A DNA stretch of 35,067 nt, from contig JAFMFD010000015.1 in assembly GCA_017856385.1 (NCBI GenBank), positions 1-35,067 of the forward strand, given 5' to 3'. This DNA comes from Actinomycetota bacterium (GTDB lineage Bacteria > Actinomycetota > Actinomycetes > S36-B12). This document shows positions 8,571-20,936 of this stretch, in pieces (the stretch's first letter is position 1; each line of letters opens with the position of its first letter). The translations under genes and the position numbers were made by a program. The notes under the pieces were generated by a model. That model had not been told where the DNA came from. It saw only the letters and a program-made list of their open reading frames with translations, and ran no database searches.

Positions 8571-9227
8571 ATGTCGATCAGCGAGACCACGCGCGCGCAG
8601 CTCGAGGAGCTTGTGGCCAGGTACCCCCGGCCCCGCTCGGCACTGATGCCGATGCTCCACCTCATGCAGAGCCTCGACGGCGAGGTGACCCCCGACGGCA
8701 TCGATGCCTGCGCAGAGCTGGCGGGCGTGAGCCCTGCCGAGGCGACGGCTGTCGCGTCCTTCTACACGATGTACCGGCGCTCACCCGGCGGCGCCCACCA
8801 CATCGGCGTGTGCATCAACACGCTCTGCGGCCTGCTGGGCGGCGACGCCGTGTACGAGGCGCTGAGCGAGCGGCTCGGCGTGGGCCACGACCAGACGACC
8901 CCGGACGGCCGGTTCACGCTCGAGCGGATCGAGTGCCAGGCCGCCTGCACGCACGCACCCGTGATGACCGTCGACTGGGAGTTCATGGACGACGTCACCC
9001 CCACGTCGGCCGTCGACGTGGTCGACCGGCTCGAGCGCGGCGAGACGGTCCGATCCACGCGCGGCCCCGTCATCCGCACCTGGCGCGACACGGAGCGCTC
9101 GCTGGCCTTCCCGGACGACGGCCTTGCCGCCGAGGGGACCCCGGTCGATGCCAAGATGCTCGCCGGGCTGAGCCTGGCCAAGGAGCGCGGCATGGCCGCA
9201 CCGACCACTGCACAGGAGGGCCGATGA
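8571..9227 (+). CDS. nuoE: NADH-quinone oxidoreductase subunit E
   Basis: This 218-residue thioredoxin-fold subunit of the NADH-oxidising module carries [2Fe-2S] cluster N1a. Ligands are Cys81 and Cys86 (CINTLC) and Cys122 and Cys126 (CQAAC). It is longer than the roughly 160-residue enterobacterial form because of a C-terminal tail, as in other actinobacteria. A GAGGAG ribosome-binding site precedes the ATG at 8571. The stop overlaps nuoF as ATGA. Confidence 0.97.
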   Translation: MSISETTRAQLEELVARYPRPRSALMPMLHLMQSLDGEVTPDGIDACAELAGVSPAEATAVASFYTMYRRSPGGAHHIGVCINTLCGLLGGDAVYEALSERLGVGHDQTTPDGRFTLERIECQAACTHAPVMTVDWEFMDDVTPTSAVDVVDRLERGETVRSTRGPVIRTWRDTERSLAFPDDGLAAEGTPVDAKMLAGLSLAKERGMAAPTTAQEGR

Positions 9228-10531
9228 CTCCGCTGACCCCGGTCATCACCGAGCACTGGGACGACCCCGAGCTGTTCACCCTTGCGGGCTACCGCCGGCA
9301 CGGCGGATACACCGCCCTCGCCTCGGCGCTGAAGCAGGATCCCGACGCGCTCATCGGCATGGTCAAGGACTCCGGCCTGCGCGGCCGGGGCGGCGCAGGG
9401 TTCCCCACCGGCCTGAAGTGGAGCTTCGTGCCGCAGAACGACGGCAAGCCCCACTACCTCGTCGTGAACGCCGACGAGTCCGAGCCGGGTGCCTGCAAGG
9501 ACATCCCGATCATGATCGCCAACCCCCACTCCCTCATCGAGGGGGTCATCATCACGTCGTACGCGATCCGCGCGAACCACGCGTTCATCTACATCCGCGG
9601 AGAGGTGCCGGAGGCCATCCGCCGGGTCGCCCTCGCCATCCGCGAGGCCCGCGAGGCTGGGCTGATCGGCCGCGACATCGCGGGCAGTGGCTTCGACCTC
9701 GACGTCGTCGTGCATGCCGGCGCCGGCGCTTACATCTGCGGCGAGGAGACGGCCCTACTGGACTCCCTCGAGGGGTTCCGCGGGCAGCCGCGACTGAAGC
9801 CGCCCTTCCCGGCGGTGGCGGGCCTGTACGCATCGCCCACCGTCATCAACAACGTCGAGACCATCTGCAACATCCCCTACATCGTCGGCCGCGGCGTCGA
9901 GTGGTTCCGGCAGTTCGGCACAGAGAAGTCGCCCGGCTTCAAGGTGTTCGCGGTGTCCGGCCACGTCAACCGGCCCGGGATCTACGAGGCTCCGCTCGGC
10001 ATCACGATGCGCGAGCTGCTCGACTACGCGGGCGGCATGCTCGACGGGCGCGATGTCAAGTTCTGGCTTCCGGGCGGCTCGTCCGTGCCGCTGCTGACGG
10101 CCGACCATCTCGATGTCCCGATGACGTATGAAGCCATGGCCGAAGCGGGGACGATGCTGGGGACGGGCACCCCCATGGTGTTCAACGACACCGTGAGCGT
10201 CGTGAAGGCGGTGACCCGCTGGCTGGAGTTCTACAAGCACGAGTCGTGCGGCAAGTGCACCCCGTGCCGCGAGGGCACGTACTTCATCACCGGCACGCTC
10301 GAGCGCTTCGAGCACGGCCACGGCAGCGAGCGTGAGATGGAGACGCTGGTCGACCTGTGCGACCAGATCGCGGGCCGTTCGTTCTGCGCCCTCGGGGATG
10401 CCGCCGCGACCCCGTACCCCTCGGCCCTGAAGTACTTCCGTGACGAGTTCGTCGCGGCCACCACGACGCCGGTCGACGAGCAGTTCGACCCGGCGAGCGC
10501 ATATGTGTTCTCGGGAGCGGCAGCGCGATGA
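9224..10531 (+). CDS. nuoF: NADH-quinone oxidoreductase subunit F
   Basis: This 435-residue subunit binds FMN and NADH and carries [4Fe-4S] cluster N3. [16 protein letters not shown] is the nucleotide-binding glycine loop, and [14 protein letters not shown] is the second FMN/NADH motif. The cluster ligands are Cys342, Cys345 and Cys348 (CGKCTPC) and Cys388 (FCALGD). The start at 9224 is fixed by the ATGA overlap with nuoE and by alignment; the open frame further upstream is shadow. The stop overlaps nuoG. Confidence 0.98.
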   Translation: MTPLTPVITEHWDDPELFTLAGYRRHGGYTALASALKQDPDALIGMVKDSGLRGRGGAGFPTGLKWSFVPQNDGKPHYLVVNADESEPGACKDIPIMIANPHSLIEGVIITSYAIRANHAFIYIRGEVPEAIRRVALAIREAREAGLIGRDIAGSGFDLDVVVHAGAGAYICGEETALLDSLEGFRGQPRLKPPFPAVAGLYASPTVINNVETICNIPYIVGRGVEWFRQFGTEKSPGFKVFAVSGHVNRPGIYEAPLGITMRELLDYAGGMLDGRDVKFWLPGGSSVPLLTADHLDVPMTYEAMAEAGTMLGTGTPMVFNDTVSVVKAVTRWLEFYKHESCGKCTPCREGTYFITGTLERFEHGHGSEREMETLVDLCDQIAGRSFCALGDAAATPYPSALKYFRDEFVAATTTPVDEQFDPASAYVFSGAAAR

Positions 10532-12912
10532 CCGTCACCAGCAACAGCGGGCCCGGATCCGACGTCGCGATGCCGACCGACCTGATCGCCGTCATCATCG
10601 ACGGCGTCGAGATGAGCGTGCCCAAGGGCACGCTGGTGATCCGGGCCGCGGAGCAGCTCGGCATCGAGATCCCACGCTTCTGCGACCACCCCCTGCTCGA
10701 CCCTGTTGCTGCCTGCCGCGCCTGCCTCATCGAGGTCGAGGGCATGCCCAAGCCGCAGCCCGCCTGCGCACAGGTGCTCACCGACGGCATGAACGTCCGC
10801 ACGCAGTACGCATCCGAGGTCGCGCGCGCGGCCCAGGAGGGCGTCATGGAGTTCCTGCTGCTGAACCACCCGCTCGACTGCCCGGTGTGCGACAAGGGCG
10901 GTGAGTGCCCGCTGCAGAACCAGGCGATGACGGTGGGCCGCGCCGAGTCGCGCTTCGACGGCGAGAAGCGAGAGTTCGAGAAGCCGGTCAACGTCAGTGC
11001 ACAGGTCCTCCTCGACCGCGAGCGCTGCGTGTCCTGCGCGCGCTGCACGCGATTCGCAGAGCAGATCGCCGGCGATCCGTCGCTCGAACTGCTGCAGCGG
11101 GGCGCCAAGCAGATCGTCGGCACCGCTGATGACACGCCCTTCGAGTCGTACTTCTCCGGAAACGTCGTGCAGATCTGCCCGGTGGGTGCGCTGACCAGCG
11201 CGTCGTACCGGTTCCGCTCGCGGCCCTTCGACCTCGTCTCAGTGCCCACGACCTGCGAGCACTGCGCGTCCGGCTGCTCGCTGCGCACCGACTACCGCCG
11301 TGGTGTCGTCACGCGGCGACTCGCATGGGACGACCCGCAGGTCAACGAGGACTGGAACTGCGACAAGGGCCGCTTCGCGTTCGCCTACCAGGTGCACGGG
11401 CGCCTGGAGAGCCCGATGATCCGCGAGAACGGCGAGCTGCGCGTCGCATCCTGGCCCGAGGCCATCGATGCCGCCGCACGCGGGCTCGCTGCTGCGCGCG
11501 GCCGGGTGGGCGTGCTCGTCGGCGGTCGCAGCACCGTCGAGGACGCCTACGCGTATGCCCGCATCGCCCGCACCGCCCTGGCCACCGACGACATCGACTT
11601 CCGGGTGCGCCAGACCTCCGTGGAGGAGGACGCCTTCCTTGCCGCCGTGGTCGCCGGCACTCCTGTGTCGGTGACCTACGAGGCGCTGGAGTCGGCGCCT
11701 GTCGTGCTGCTCGTCTGCCTCGAGCCGGAGGACGAGTCGCCGATCCTGCAGCTGCGCCTGCGCAAGGCCGCGCGGAACGGAACCCCTGTCGTCTCGATCG
11801 GTGCGGTGCGCTCGCCCGGGCTCGGCAAGGTGCGCGGACGCCTGCTGCCTGCCAGGCCCGGGGGCGAGGGCGCGGTGCTGGCGGCCCTGCCCGACGACGT
11901 GCGGGCACTGCTGGCCCAGCCCGGTGCGGTCGTCCTTGTCGGCGAGCGGGCTGCCGGCTCGGCCGGGGCACTGTCCGCAGCAGCCGCCCTGGCGCGAAGC
12001 ACGGGTGCCGGGCTGGCGTGGGTGCCACGTCGCGCCGGTGAGCGCGGTGCACTCGATGCTGGAGCCCTCGCGGGCCTGCTTCCGGGTGGCCGACCGCTGT
12101 CGGACGCGTCGGCTCGCGCCGACGTCGCCCGCGCGTGGGGCATCGCGCCGACGGACCTGCCGGCACAGCGCGGACGGTCCGGCGACTCCCTGCTCGCCGC
12201 GGCCCGCGACGGCCAGCTCGGGGCGCTGCTCGTCGGCGGCGTGGAGCTTTCGGACTACGCCGATCCCCGTGGAGCGCAGGAGGCGATTGACGCCGTCGGG
12301 TTCGTCGTGTCGCTGGAGAACCACCACTCGGCCGTCACCGAGCGGGCCGACGTGATCCTGCCGGTCGCGGCGGTGACCGAGAAGGCGGGCACCTTCCTGG
12401 ACTGGGAGGGCCGGCCGCGTCCGTTCGAGCAGGTCTTGCGCGATGCCCTCACGATGTCGGACGCGCGGGTGCTGGCGATGATCGCCGACGCGATGGACGT
12501 GCGCATGCCGGCCGACGTGCGCGCCATCCGCGCGGAGATGGGGTCCCTCGGCCCGTGGACAGGTGCGCGCGGCGAGGCCCCGAGCGTGGCCCCCGCGGCG
12601 TCGACCGACGCCACCGTCCTCGCCTCGTGGCGCCAGTTGCTGGACTCCGGCCTCATGCAGGACGGTGAGCCGCACCTCGCGGCGACGGCACGCCCGACCG
12701 TTGCCCTCGTCTCGGCCGCGACGGCTGCGGGAGTCGGGGAGAGCGTGACGGTCACCGGGCCTGGTGGATCGATCACGCTGCCCGTCGAGGTCGGCGACGT
12801 GGTCGACGGCGTCGTGTGGGTGCCGATGAACTCCCCGGGCTGCCACATCCACGCTGATCTCGGCGCGGTGCCCGGGTCGGGCGTACGGCTCTCCCCAGGA
12901 GGCACGGCATGA
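10528..12912 (+). CDS. nuoG: NADH-quinone oxidoreductase subunit G
   Basis: This 794-residue subunit forms the Fe-S chain between the flavin and NuoI. Visible ligand sets are [2Fe-2S] Cys52/63/66/80; N5 His114/Cys118/121/127; N4 Cys167/170/173/217; and an additional set Cys243/246/250/278 matching off-pathway cluster N7, which many lineages have lost. The rest is a degenerate molybdopterin-oxidoreductase-like domain without molybdenum ligands. It overlaps nuoF and nuoH by ATGA at both ends. Confidence 0.97.
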   Translation: MTVTSNSGPGSDVAMPTDLIAVIIDGVEMSVPKGTLVIRAAEQLGIEIPRFCDHPLLDPVAACRACLIEVEGMPKPQPACAQVLTDGMNVRTQYASEVARAAQEGVMEFLLLNHPLDCPVCDKGGECPLQNQAMTVGRAESRFDGEKREFEKPVNVSAQVLLDRERCVSCARCTRFAEQIAGDPSLELLQRGAKQIVGTADDTPFESYFSGNVVQICPVGALTSASYRFRSRPFDLVSVPTTCEHCASGCSLRTDYRRGVVTRRLAWDDPQVNEDWNCDKGRFAFAYQVHGRLESPMIRENGELRVASWPEAIDAAARGLAAARGRVGVLVGGRSTVEDAYAYARIARTALATDDIDFRVRQTSVEEDAFLAAVVAGTPVSVTYEALESAPVVLLVCLEPEDESPILQLRLRKAARNGTPVVSIGAVRSPGLGKVRGRLLPARPGGEGAVLAALPDDVRALLAQPGAVVLVGERAAGSAGALSAAAALARSTGAGLAWVPRRAGERGALDAGALAGLLPGGRPLSDASARADVARAWGIAPTDLPAQRGRSGDSLLAAARDGQLGALLVGGVELSDYADPRGAQEAIDAVGFVVSLENHHSAVTERADVILPVAAVTEKAGTFLDWEGRPRPFEQVLRDALTMSDARVLAMIADAMDVRMPADVRAIRAEMGSLGPWTGARGEAPSVAPAASTDATVLASWRQLLDSGLMQDGEPHLAATARPTVALVSAATAAGVGESVTVTGPGGSITLPVEVGDVVDGVVWVPMNSPGCHIHADLGAVPGSGVRLSPGGTA

Positions 12913-14267
12913 GCGACTCCCAGTTCGGGCTCTTCGGCGTCGATCCGTGGTGGCTGGTCCTGCTGAAGGTCCTCGCCATCTTCGTCATGCTCGTGCTGCT
13001 GACCCTGTTCACCATCTGGTGGGAGCGTCGTGTCGTCTCCCGCATGCAGAACCGCATCGGGCCCAACCGGGTCGGCCCGCAGGGCCTCCTGCAGTCCCTG
13101 ATGGACGGCATCAAGCTGGCCCTGAAGGAGGAGATCATCCCCAAGTCGGCCCACGTGGCCGTCTACTGGCTCGCCCCGGTCATCTCGGCGACCATGGCGT
13201 TCCTCGCCTTCGCCGTGATCCCGTTCGGTCCGGAGGTCTCGATCTTCGGCGTCATGACGCCGCTGCAGCTCACCGACTTCCCGGTCTCGGTGCTGTACGT
13301 CCTTGCGATCGCCTCCATCGGCATCTACGGCATCGTGCTGGGCGGCTGGGCCTCGGGCTCGACCTATCCGCTCCTCGGCGGCCTCCGGTCGAGCGCCCAG
13401 ATGATCTCGTATGAGATCGCCATGGGGCTGTCGTTCGTCGCGGTGTTCCTCTACGCCGGGTCGATGTCGACGTCCGAGATCGTCATCGCACAGGAGCCCA
13501 TCTGGTTCGCAGTGATCCTGCTGCCGTCGTTCCTCATCTACTGCACGGCCATGGTCGGTGAGACCAACCGCGCCCCCTTCGACCTCCCCGAGGCCGAGGG
13601 CGAACTCGTGGGCGGTTTCCACACCGAGTACTCGTCGCTGAAGTTCGCGCTGTTCTTCCTGGCCGAGTACATCAACATGGTCACGGTCTCCGCAATGGCG
13701 GTCACCTTGTTCCTCGGCGGGTATCTCGCCCCCTGGCCCCTCTCGCTGTGGGCCGACGCCAACTCCGGCTGGTGGCCGATGCTCTGGTGGCTGCTCAAGG
13801 TGCAGATCTTCATCTTCATCTTCATCTGGCTGCGCGGCACCCTTCCGCGGATGCGCTACGACCAGTTCATGCGGTTCGGCTGGAAGGTGCTCATCCCGGT
13901 CTCCATCGGCTGGATCATGGTCGTCTCCGTAGCGCGTCTGCTGCGCGAGGACGTGTCCTTCTCCACCACGGAGATCCTCATCGCAGGAGCGGTCCTCATC
14001 GTCCTGCTGCTGCTCGCCTCGTGGATCGTGCAGTCGCGCCAGGACCGTCGCCAGCGAGCCCAGGACGAGGCCGACGAGGCGGCGGCTGCCGCCCCGTTCG
14101 ATCCGCTGGAGAGCGGGTTCCCGGTGCCGCCGATGCCCGGCCAGTCCTTCAGCTACACGTCCCGCCGGGCCGCTGCGGCAGGGACCACCGTCGTCCAGGA
14201 GCAGCCCGTGATCACAGCATCCGACACGTCGGGCATCGACGACCCGGAGGAGGATCGGAATGGCTGA
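12909..14267 (+). CDS. nuoH: NADH-quinone oxidoreductase subunit H
   Basis: This 452-residue membrane subunit connects the quinone cavity to the proton-pumping subunits. [19 protein letters not shown] and [20 protein letters not shown] are the diagnostic loops. About eight to nine hydrophobic helices are visible. After the last helix there is a charged, Ala/Pro-rich cytoplasmic tail of about 75-80 residues that enterobacterial NuoH lacks; actinobacterial homologues often have one. The stop overlaps nuoI by 8 bp. Confidence 0.97.
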   Translation: MSDSQFGLFGVDPWWLVLLKVLAIFVMLVLLTLFTIWWERRVVSRMQNRIGPNRVGPQGLLQSLMDGIKLALKEEIIPKSAHVAVYWLAPVISATMAFLAFAVIPFGPEVSIFGVMTPLQLTDFPVSVLYVLAIASIGIYGIVLGGWASGSTYPLLGGLRSSAQMISYEIAMGLSFVAVFLYAGSMSTSEIVIAQEPIWFAVILLPSFLIYCTAMVGETNRAPFDLPEAEGELVGGFHTEYSSLKFALFFLAEYINMVTVSAMAVTLFLGGYLAPWPLSLWADANSGWWPMLWWLLKVQIFIFIFIWLRGTLPRMRYDQFMRFGWKVLIPVSIGWIMVVSVARLLREDVSFSTTEILIAGAVLIVLLLLASWIVQSRQDRRQRAQDEADEAAAAAPFDPLESGFPVPPMPGQSFSYTSRRAAAAGTTVVQEQPVITASDTSGIDDPEEDRNG

Positions 14268-14814
14268 GCTGCCCCAGGTGGTGCGCGGGTTCGGCGTCAC
14301 CTTCCTGACGATGTTCAAGAAGGTCGTCACCGAGCAGTACCCCGAGCAGAAGGTCCCTCCCGCTCCCCGATTCCACGGACGCCACCAGCTCAACCGCTGG
14401 GCCGACGGCCTCGAGAAGTGCGTCGGCTGCGAGCTGTGCGCTTGGGCCTGCCCGGCCGACGCCATCCTCGTCGAGGGCGCGGACAACACCGACGAGGAGC
14501 GGTTCTCGCCGGGGGAGCGCTACGGCCGGGTCTACCAGATCAACTACCTGCGCTGCATCCTGTGCGGACTGTGCATCGAGGCGTGCCCGACCCGTGCGCT
14601 GACGATGACGAACGAGTACGAGCTCGCCGATGACTCGCGCGCCAAGCTGATCTACGAGAAGGAGGACCTCCTGGCCCCGCTCCTTCCCGGCATGGTGGCC
14701 CCGCCGCACGAGATGTACCCCGGCACGACGGAGCGCGACTACTACGCGAACAAGGTCACGGGCGCCTCGCCCGAGCAGGTGACCACCCGGGTGGCACAGG
14801 AGGAGTCGGCGTGA
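14260..14814 (+). CDS. nuoI: NADH-quinone oxidoreductase subunit I
   Basis: This 184-residue ferredoxin-like subunit carries clusters N6a and N6b, which pass electrons from NuoG to NuoB. The two ligand sets are Cys54/57/60/64 ([12 protein letters not shown]) and Cys99/102/105/109 ([12 protein letters not shown]). The N-terminal amphipathic helix expected to lie on NuoH is present. The C-terminus is longer than the minimal core. It overlaps nuoJ as GTGA. A smaller NuoI-like protein is encoded at 28043-28363. Confidence 0.98.
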   Translation: MAELPQVVRGFGVTFLTMFKKVVTEQYPEQKVPPAPRFHGRHQLNRWADGLEKCVGCELCAWACPADAILVEGADNTDEERFSPGERYGRVYQINYLRCILCGLCIEACPTRALTMTNEYELADDSRAKLIYEKEDLLAPLLPGMVAPPHEMYPGTTERDYYANKVTGASPEQVTTRVAQEESA

Positions 14815-15629
14815 TCATCCCCCTGGCCGAGACGGCCACCGAGACCAATGTCGGGGAGCAGGCGGTGTTCTGGGTCTGCGCCACGCTTGCAGTGGCGGGC
14901 GCGCTCGGCATGATCCTCTCCCGCAAGGCGGTGCACAGCGCCCTGTGGATCGCGCTGACCATGATCAACCTCGCGATCCTCTACGTCGCGAACTCGGCAC
15001 CCTTCCTCGGGATGGTGCAGATCATCGTCTACACCGGCGCGGTGATGATGCTGTTCCTGTTCGTCCTGATGGTTGTGGGCGTCGACGCATCGGACTCCCT
15101 GATCGAGACCATCAAGGGCCAGCGCATCGCCTCCATCCTGCTGGCGGTGGGGTTCGCGATCCTGCTGGTCTGGGGAGTCGGCAGTGCGCTGACAGAGGTC
15201 TCACCAGTGGGCGTCACCGCAGCCAACGACGAGTACGGCGGCAACGTCCAGGGCATCGCCCACGTGATCTTCATCCAGTACCTCATTGTCTTCGAGCTCA
15301 CGTCGGCGCTCCTCATCACGGCCGCCATGGGCGCGATGGTCCTCGCACACCGGGACCGCTGGAAGGCGCTGCTCAGCCAGCGTGAGCTCTCGATCGAGCG
15401 CTTCCGCAGCGGTGGCCACCCGGGCAACCTGCCCACACCGGGCGTGTTCGCCCGGCACAACGCGGTCGACACCCCTGCGCTGCTGCCGGACGGCGGGATC
15501 AGCGAGCTGAGCGTCCCGGCGCCGGTCCGAGTGCGTGGCGACGAGCGGCCACTCGACCGGGTCGACATCGACGAGGTTCGCCAGATCAGCGAGGGCGAGA
15601 CCGACCTGCCGGAGGGGAGGCAGTCATGA
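14811..15629 (+). CDS. nuoJ: NADH-quinone oxidoreductase subunit J
   Basis: This 272-residue membrane subunit next to NuoK and NuoA has five hydrophobic helices in the first 190 residues. [26 protein letters not shown]-like sequence marks the third helix, which holds the pi-bulge region in known structures. The last 80 or so residues are hydrophilic and form an actinobacterial-type cytoplasmic tail. The GTG start overlaps nuoI, and the stop overlaps nuoK as ATGA. Confidence 0.95.
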   Translation: MIIPLAETATETNVGEQAVFWVCATLAVAGALGMILSRKAVHSALWIALTMINLAILYVANSAPFLGMVQIIVYTGAVMMLFLFVLMVVGVDASDSLIETIKGQRIASILLAVGFAILLVWGVGSALTEVSPVGVTAANDEYGGNVQGIAHVIFIQYLIVFELTSALLITAAMGAMVLAHRDRWKALLSQRELSIERFRSGGHPGNLPTPGVFARHNAVDTPALLPDGGISELSVPAPVRVRGDERPLDRVDIDEVRQISEGETDLPEGRQS

Positions 15630-15925
15630 ACCCGGCCAATTACGTGCTCCTCTCGGCGGTGCTCTTCAGCATCGGGGCCGTCGGCGTCCTGGTGCGACGC
15701 AATGCGATCGTCGTGTTCATGAGCGTCGAGCTGATGCTCAATGCTGCGAATCTGGCGTTCGTGGCCTTCGCCCGCATGAACGGCAACCTCGACGGGCAGA
15801 CGGTCGCCTTCTTCGTGATGGTCGTCGCCGCGGCGGAGGTGGTGGTCGGCCTGGCCATCATCGTGACCATCTTCCGCACCCGCCGCTCGGCGTCCATCGA
15901 CGAACCGAACCTGCTCAAGTACTGA
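15626..15925 (+). CDS. nuoK: NADH-quinone oxidoreductase subunit K
   Basis: This 99-residue subunit has three transmembrane helices and is related to Mrp[19 protein letters not shown] contains the conserved membrane Glu used in proton transfer, and a second Glu lies in [10 protein letters not shown]. Length and order are standard. Its ATG overlaps nuoJ. It is followed by a 33-bp gap, the largest in the latter half of the operon. Confidence 0.97.
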   Translation: MNPANYVLLSAVLFSIGAVGVLVRRNAIVVFMSVELMLNAANLAFVAFARMNGNLDGQTVAFFVMVVAAAEVVVGLAIIVTIFRTRRSASIDEPNLLKY

Positions 15926-15958
15926 CATCCCCCACCCCCGACGATCGATAGGACTGCC

Positions 15959-17854
15959 GTGACCGAGTTGATGCCCGCTGAGGGGGTGTTCTCCCTCATC
16001 TGGCTGCTCATCGCCCTGCCCCTGGCCGGGGCCGTGATCCTGCTGTGCGCCGGGCGCCGTACCAACTCATGGGGCCCGTACCTCGGCGTCCTGACGGTCA
16101 GCGCCTCCGCTGTGCTCGGCTGGGTGATGCTCTGGGAGATGCTGCAGGTCTCCCCGGAGCAGCGCACGGTGGAGCAGAACCTCTACTCGTGGCTCGTCGT
16201 CGGGGACTTCCAGGCGGACATGGCCTTCCAGCTCGACCAGCTGTCGATGGTGTTCGTGCTGCTCATCACGACCGTGGGTGCGCTCATCCACGTGTACTCG
16301 ATCGGATACATGTCCCACGATCGGGACCGTCGCAAGTTCTTCGGCTACCTCAACCTCTTCGTCGCCGCGATGCTCATCCTGGTGCTGGCAAACAACTACC
16401 TCCTGCTCTACGTCGGCTGGGAGGGCGTCGGCCTCGCCAGCTACCTGCTGATCGGCTTCTGGCAGTACAAGCCATCGGCTGCGGCGGCCGCGAAGAAGGC
16501 GTTCGTCATCAACCGGGTGGGCGACGTGGGCCTGAGCCTGGCGATCATGCTGATGTTCGTCACCTTCGGAACGGTCAGCTTCGAGGGGGTATTCGGTTCC
16601 GCCGATGAGGCCAGCCAGGGCACCCTCAACGCGATCGGCCTTCTGCTCCTGCTGGCGGCAGCGGGCAAGTCCGCACAGTTCCCTCTCCAGGCCTGGCTGC
16701 TCGACGCGATGGAGGGCCCGACCCCGGTCTCCGCCCTGATCCATGCGGCCACCATGGTCACCGCAGGCGTCTACCTGATCACCCGCAGCAACGCGATCTT
16801 CGACATCGCGGAGCTCGCGGCGACCGCGGTCATCGTCGTCGGCGTGATCACTGTGTTCATGGGCGCGATCATCGGCTCAGCCAAGGACGACATCAAGAAG
16901 TCGCTCGCCGGATCGACCATGAGCCAGATCGGCTACATGGTCGCGGCGGTGGGCCTCGGACCGATCGGGTACGTCTTCGGCATCTTCCACCTCCTGACCC
17001 ACGGCGTGTTCAAGGCCGGCCTGTTCCTCGGTGCCGGCTCGGTAATGCATGGCATGAACGACAACGTGAACATGCGCCGCTACGGCGCGCTGCGCACCGT
17101 CATGTTCATCACCTTCATCACGTTCGCCGCGGGCTGGCTGTCAATCCTCGGAATCCCGCCCTTCTCGGGCTTCTGGTCCAAGGACGAGATCATCCACGCG
17201 GCGTTCGAGCAGGGCGTGGTCGTGGGAGTCCTGCTGGTCATCGCCGCGGGCATCACGGGCTTCTACATGACGCGCATGTTCATCATGACCTTCCTGGGCA
17301 AGGCTCGATGGGAGGAGGGCGTGCATCCCCACGAGTCGCCCAAGGTCATGACGATCCCGCTCATCATCCTCGCCCTCGGCTCGACCTTCCTCGGCATGGC
17401 CCTGCTCTTCTGGGGCGACATCGAGTCGTGGCTCGAGCCGGTGGTCGGCTTCGAGTCGAAGCCTGCGGCTCTGTCGACTGCAGCCACGATCGCCATCTCC
17501 CTGACGGTCGTGATCATGGGCGCGATCGTCGCCTACGTCATGTACTGGCGGCGCCCGGTCCCGATCGAGGAGCCCCGCGGCTCGTGGCTCACGCGCGCGG
17601 CCCGCGAGGAGCTCTACGGCAACCAGGTGAACGACGCACTCGTCGTCAAGCCCACCTACGTCGCAGCCCGGGCCACCGCGGTGCTTGACGCCAAGGTCGT
17701 CGACGGGGTGGTGAACGGATCGGCCGCCTTCGTCGGCGCCCTGTCCACCCGGCTCCGCCGGTACCAGACCGGCTTCGTCCGCTCGTACGCACTGTCGATG
17801 GTGGGAGGCGCCGTTCTCGTCGTCCTCGCCCTGGTCCTGGTGAGGGCATCGTGA
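15959..17854 (+). CDS. nuoL: NADH-quinone oxidoreductase subunit L
   Basis: This 631-residue antiporter-like proton-pumping subunit lies at the far end of the membrane arm. [18 protein letters not shown] contains the key Glu, and [19 protein letters not shown] the key Lys. [10 protein letters not shown] carries the later conserved Lys. The C-terminus includes the long lateral-helix region. The start is GTG at 15959, with only a weak AGGA upstream. The stop overlaps nuoM as GTGA. Confidence 0.97.
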   Translation: MTELMPAEGVFSLIWLLIALPLAGAVILLCAGRRTNSWGPYLGVLTVSASAVLGWVMLWEMLQVSPEQRTVEQNLYSWLVVGDFQADMAFQLDQLSMVFVLLITTVGALIHVYSIGYMSHDRDRRKFFGYLNLFVAAMLILVLANNYLLLYVGWEGVGLASYLLIGFWQYKPSAAAAAKKAFVINRVGDVGLSLAIMLMFVTFGTVSFEGVFGSADEASQGTLNAIGLLLLLAAAGKSAQFPLQAWLLDAMEGPTPVSALIHAATMVTAGVYLITRSNAIFDIAELAATAVIVVGVITVFMGAIIGSAKDDIKKSLAGSTMSQIGYMVAAVGLGPIGYVFGIFHLLTHGVFKAGLFLGAGSVMHGMNDNVNMRRYGALRTVMFITFITFAAGWLSILGIPPFSGFWSKDEIIHAAFEQGVVVGVLLVIAAGITGFYMTRMFIMTFLGKARWEEGVHPHESPKVMTIPLIILALGSTFLGMALLFWGDIESWLEPVVGFESKPAALSTAATIAISLTVVIMGAIVAYVMYWRRPVPIEEPRGSWLTRAAREELYGNQVNDALVVKPTYVAARATAVLDAKVVDGVVNGSAAFVGALSTRLRRYQTGFVRSYALSMVGGAVLVVLALVLVRAS

Positions 17855-19404
17855 ACTACCCGTGGCTGACGACCCTGATGGTCGTGCCCCTGGTCGGGAG
17901 CATCGTCGTCGCGCTGCTGCCGCGTGCCCGAGGCGTGCTCGCCAAGCAGGTCGCGCTCCTGTTCTCCCTCGTCACCCTCGGCTTGACGATCGCGGTGGCG
18001 CTGCAGTTCTCCGCGACCTCCGCCGAGCGCTTCCAGTTCGTCGAGTCCCATCCGTGGATCCCGGCCTTCGGCATCTCCTACTCGGTCGGCATCGACGGCA
18101 TCAGCCTCGTGCTCATCGCCCTGGCGGCCACCCTGGTCCCGATCGTGATCCTGGCGGGATGGAACGAGGCAGACACCGCGGCGGGCGGGTCGGTCAAGGG
18201 CTACTTCGCGCTGATCCTCGTCCTCGAGGCCCTCATGATCGGGGTCTTCGCAGCCACCGACGTGTTCCTCTTCTATGTCTTCTTCGAGGTCATGCTGGTT
18301 CCGACCTACTTCATGATCGGGCGCTTCGGTGGGCCGCAGCGGTCCTACGCCGCGGTCAAGTTCCTGATCTACAGCCTTGTCGGCGGCCTGCTGATGCTGG
18401 CCGCCCTGATCGGCCTGTACGTGGTGTCCGCCCAGGTGACCGGGACCGGGACCTTTGACTTCGGCGCACTTGTCGGCATCGAGATCGACCCCGATCTGCA
18501 GAAGCTGCTGTTCCTCGGTTTCTTCATCGCCTTCGCCATCAAGGCGCCGCTGTGGCCATTCCACACGTGGCTGCCGGACGCCGCCGCCGAGGCCAGGCCC
18601 GGCACGTCGGTGCTCCTTATCGGCGTGCTCGACAAGGTGGGCACATTCGGGATGATCCGGTACTGCCTGGAGATCTTCCCCGCGGCATCGGAGTTCTACG
18701 CACCGATCGTGATCGCCCTCGCCGTGATCGGCATCTTCTACGGGGCCCTGCTCGCGCTGCGGCAGCACGACATGAAGCGACTGTTCGCGTACTCGTCGAT
18801 GTCCCACTTCGGGTTCATCACGCTCGGCATCTTCGTGTTCACCTCGCAGGGGCAGTCCGGCTCGGTCGTCTACATGGTCGCCCACGGCCTGTCCACGGCT
18901 GCGCTGTTCCTCACCGCCGGGTTCCTGATCGCGCGCAGGCACGGCTCGAGCCTGATCTCGGACTACTCGGGTGTGAACTCCGTGGCCCCTGTGCTGGCCG
19001 GGTTCTTCCTGGTCGCAGCGCTGTCGTCACTGGCGCTGCCGGGCATGCTGTCGTTCGTCGGCGAGTTCCTCGTTCTGCTGGGCGCCTTCGAGCGGTACCT
19101 GTGGGTCGGTGCCGTGGCCACGATCGGCATCGTCATCACGGCCGCGTACGTCCTGCGGCTCTACCAGAAGACCATGACCGGCCCGCTCAAGCCCGGGCTC
19201 GAGGGCATCGGCGACCTGAAGGGCCGTGAGGTGACCGCACTGGTGCCCGTGGCGGTGCTGAGCATCGTCCTCGGCTTCTTCCCGGCCCCGCTCACCGACG
19301 TGATCAACCCGGCGGTGGACCAGGTGATGACCTCGATCGGTGCCACCGATCCCGAGCCGGAGATCCGATCAGCCGGCGCGACGACGGAAGGGGGCTCGTC
19401 GTGA
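17851..19404 (+). CDS. nuoM: NADH-quinone oxidoreductase subunit M
   Basis: This 517-residue antiporter-like proton-pumping subunit has about 14 helices. [18 protein letters not shown] carries the conserved Glu. [18 protein letters not shown] starts with the conserved Lys, and [14 protein letters not shown] follows with the second Lys. It ends with a short hydrophilic tail. The GTG start overlaps nuoL, and the stop overlaps nuoN as GTGA. Confidence 0.97.
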   Translation: MNYPWLTTLMVVPLVGSIVVALLPRARGVLAKQVALLFSLVTLGLTIAVALQFSATSAERFQFVESHPWIPAFGISYSVGIDGISLVLIALAATLVPIVILAGWNEADTAAGGSVKGYFALILVLEALMIGVFAATDVFLFYVFFEVMLVPTYFMIGRFGGPQRSYAAVKFLIYSLVGGLLMLAALIGLYVVSAQVTGTGTFDFGALVGIEIDPDLQKLLFLGFFIAFAIKAPLWPFHTWLPDAAAEARPGTSVLLIGVLDKVGTFGMIRYCLEIFPAASEFYAPIVIALAVIGIFYGALLALRQHDMKRLFAYSSMSHFGFITLGIFVFTSQGQSGSVVYMVAHGLSTAALFLTAGFLIARRHGSSLISDYSGVNSVAPVLAGFFLVAALSSLALPGMLSFVGEFLVLLGAFERYLWVGAVATIGIVITAAYVLRLYQKTMTGPLKPGLEGIGDLKGREVTALVPVAVLSIVLGFFPAPLTDVINPAVDQVMTSIGATDPEPEIRSAGATTEGGSS

Positions 19405-20936
19405 CCGAGTTCACTCCTCCGGAGATCAACTACTACGCGATCGCCCCCATCCTGATCATGTTCGGGGCGGCCATCGTCTCCGTCCTCGTCGAGGCCTTCG
19501 TTCCGCGGCGCGGGCGCCGCCCGACCCAGCTCGTGCTGGTCATCGGCTCGATCGTCGCCGCCCTCGCCGTGACGATCGACCTGCGCGGCACACGCCTGGT
19601 CACCGGCGCCGGCGCTGTGGCGGTCGATGGACCCACCCTGCTGCTGTGGGCCGCGCTGCTGGTCATCTCGCTGCTCGGCGCCCTGCTCATGGCCGAGCGG
19701 ACCATCGACCCGGTCGGTGACTCCTTCGCGCCCCGGGCCTCGGCCCTCCCCGGGTCCGACGACGAGCAGCAGTTCGCGCGTCGGGGCTATCTGCAGACCG
19801 AGGTCTGGCCTTTCCTGCTCTTCGCGATCACCGGCATGCTCGTGTTCGTCGCCGCCAATGACCTGCTGATCATGTTCGTGGCCCTTGAGGTCATGTCCCT
19901 GCCGCTGTACCTGCTGGCCGGCATGGCGCGACGTCGTCGCCTGCTCTCGCAGGAGGCGGCCCTGAAGTACTTCATCCTCGGCGCCTTCTCCTCGGCCTTC
20001 TTCCTGTACGGCGCCGCCCTGCTCTACGGCTACAGCGGTTCCGTGGGATTCGTGGCCATCTCCGACGCGCTGACGGCCAAGCCCAGCGAGGGCACGCTCG
20101 TGGCGCTCGGCGTGGCGCTGGTGATCGTGGGCCTGCTGTTCAAGGTCTCCGCCGTACCGTTCCACCAGTGGACGCCCGACGTGTACCAGGGAGCCCCGAC
20201 CTCAGTCACCGCACTGATGGCCGCAACGGTCAAGATCGCCGCGTTCGGCGCCCTTCTCCGCGTCCTGTATGTCGCGGTCGGCGGTCTGCGCTGGGACTGG
20301 ACGCCGATGCTGTGGATCATCGCGGCGCTGACGATGCTCGTGGGATCCATCGTCGCGATCTCCCAGACGGACGTGAAGCGCATGCTGGCGTACTCGTCGG
20401 TGGCGCAGGCGGGCTTCATCCTCATCGGCGTGATCGCCGCGACCCCCGAGGGCCTTGCCAGCTCGCTTTTCTACCTGATCGCCTACGGCTTCACGACCAT
20501 CGGCACGTTCGCCGTCGTCTCCCTGGTGCGCAACGCCTCGGGTGAGGCGACCTCGATGGCGGCGTGGGCGGGCCTGGGCCGCAAGTCGCCTCTCACCGCG
20601 GCCGTGTTCTCGCTCTTCCTGCTGTCGCTGGCCGGCATCCCCCTCACCAGCGGATTCGTCGGGAAGTTCGCCGTCTTCACCGCGGCCATCGCCAGCGGCG
20701 GAACGTGGCTGGTCATCATCGGCGTGGTCGCCAGCATCATCGCGGCCTTCTTCTACGTGCGCCTGATCGTCCTCATGTACTTCGCCAAGCCCACCGAGGA
20801 CACCGCCTCCGTGGCGATCCCCTCGGCCTTCACCACCATCGCGCTGACGACTGCTGCGGTCCTGACCATCGCCCTGGGCGTGTTCCCCCAGTGGCTGCTG
20901 GACGTGCTCGAGCAGGCGGGCGTGTTCATCCGGTAG
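19401..20936 (+). CDS. nuoN: NADH-quinone oxidoreductase subunit N
   Basis: This 511-residue antiporter-like subunit completes the nuo set. FVALEVMSLPLYLLAGMAR carries the conserved Glu, and KVSAVPFHQWTPDVYQGAP the conserved Lys and family motif. DVKRMLAYSSVAQAGF is the late conserved helix-loop. The stop TAG at 20934-20936 abuts the probable promoter of the next gene, so the operon's protein-coding part ends here, although read-through is possible. Confidence 0.97.
   Translation: MTEFTPPEINYYAIAPILIMFGAAIVSVLVEAFVPRRGRRPTQLVLVIGSIVAALAVTIDLRGTRLVTGAGAVAVDGPTLLLWAALLVISLLGALLMAERTIDPVGDSFAPRASALPGSDDEQQFARRGYLQTEVWPFLLFAITGMLVFVAANDLLIMFVALEVMSLPLYLLAGMARRRRLLSQEAALKYFILGAFSSAFFLYGAALLYGYSGSVGFVAISDALTAKPSEGTLVALGVALVIVGLLFKVSAVPFHQWTPDVYQGAPTSVTALMAATVKIAAFGALLRVLYVAVGGLRWDWTPMLWIIAALTMLVGSIVAISQTDVKRMLAYSSVAQAGFILIGVIAATPEGLASSLFYLIAYGFTTIGTFAVVSLVRNASGEATSMAAWAGLGRKSPLTAAVFSLFLLSLAGIPLTSGFVGKFAVFTAAIASGGTWLVIIGVVASIIAAFFYVRLIVLMYFAKPTEDTASVAIPSAFTTIALTTAAVLTIALGVFPQWLLDVLEQAGVFIR

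Noticed and set aside
12255-14489. Open frame of more than 740 codons on the minus strand opposite nuoG-nuoH-nuoI
   Set aside because: It is antisense to three well-conserved nuo genes, with biased His/Asp/Arg composition and no recognisable domain.
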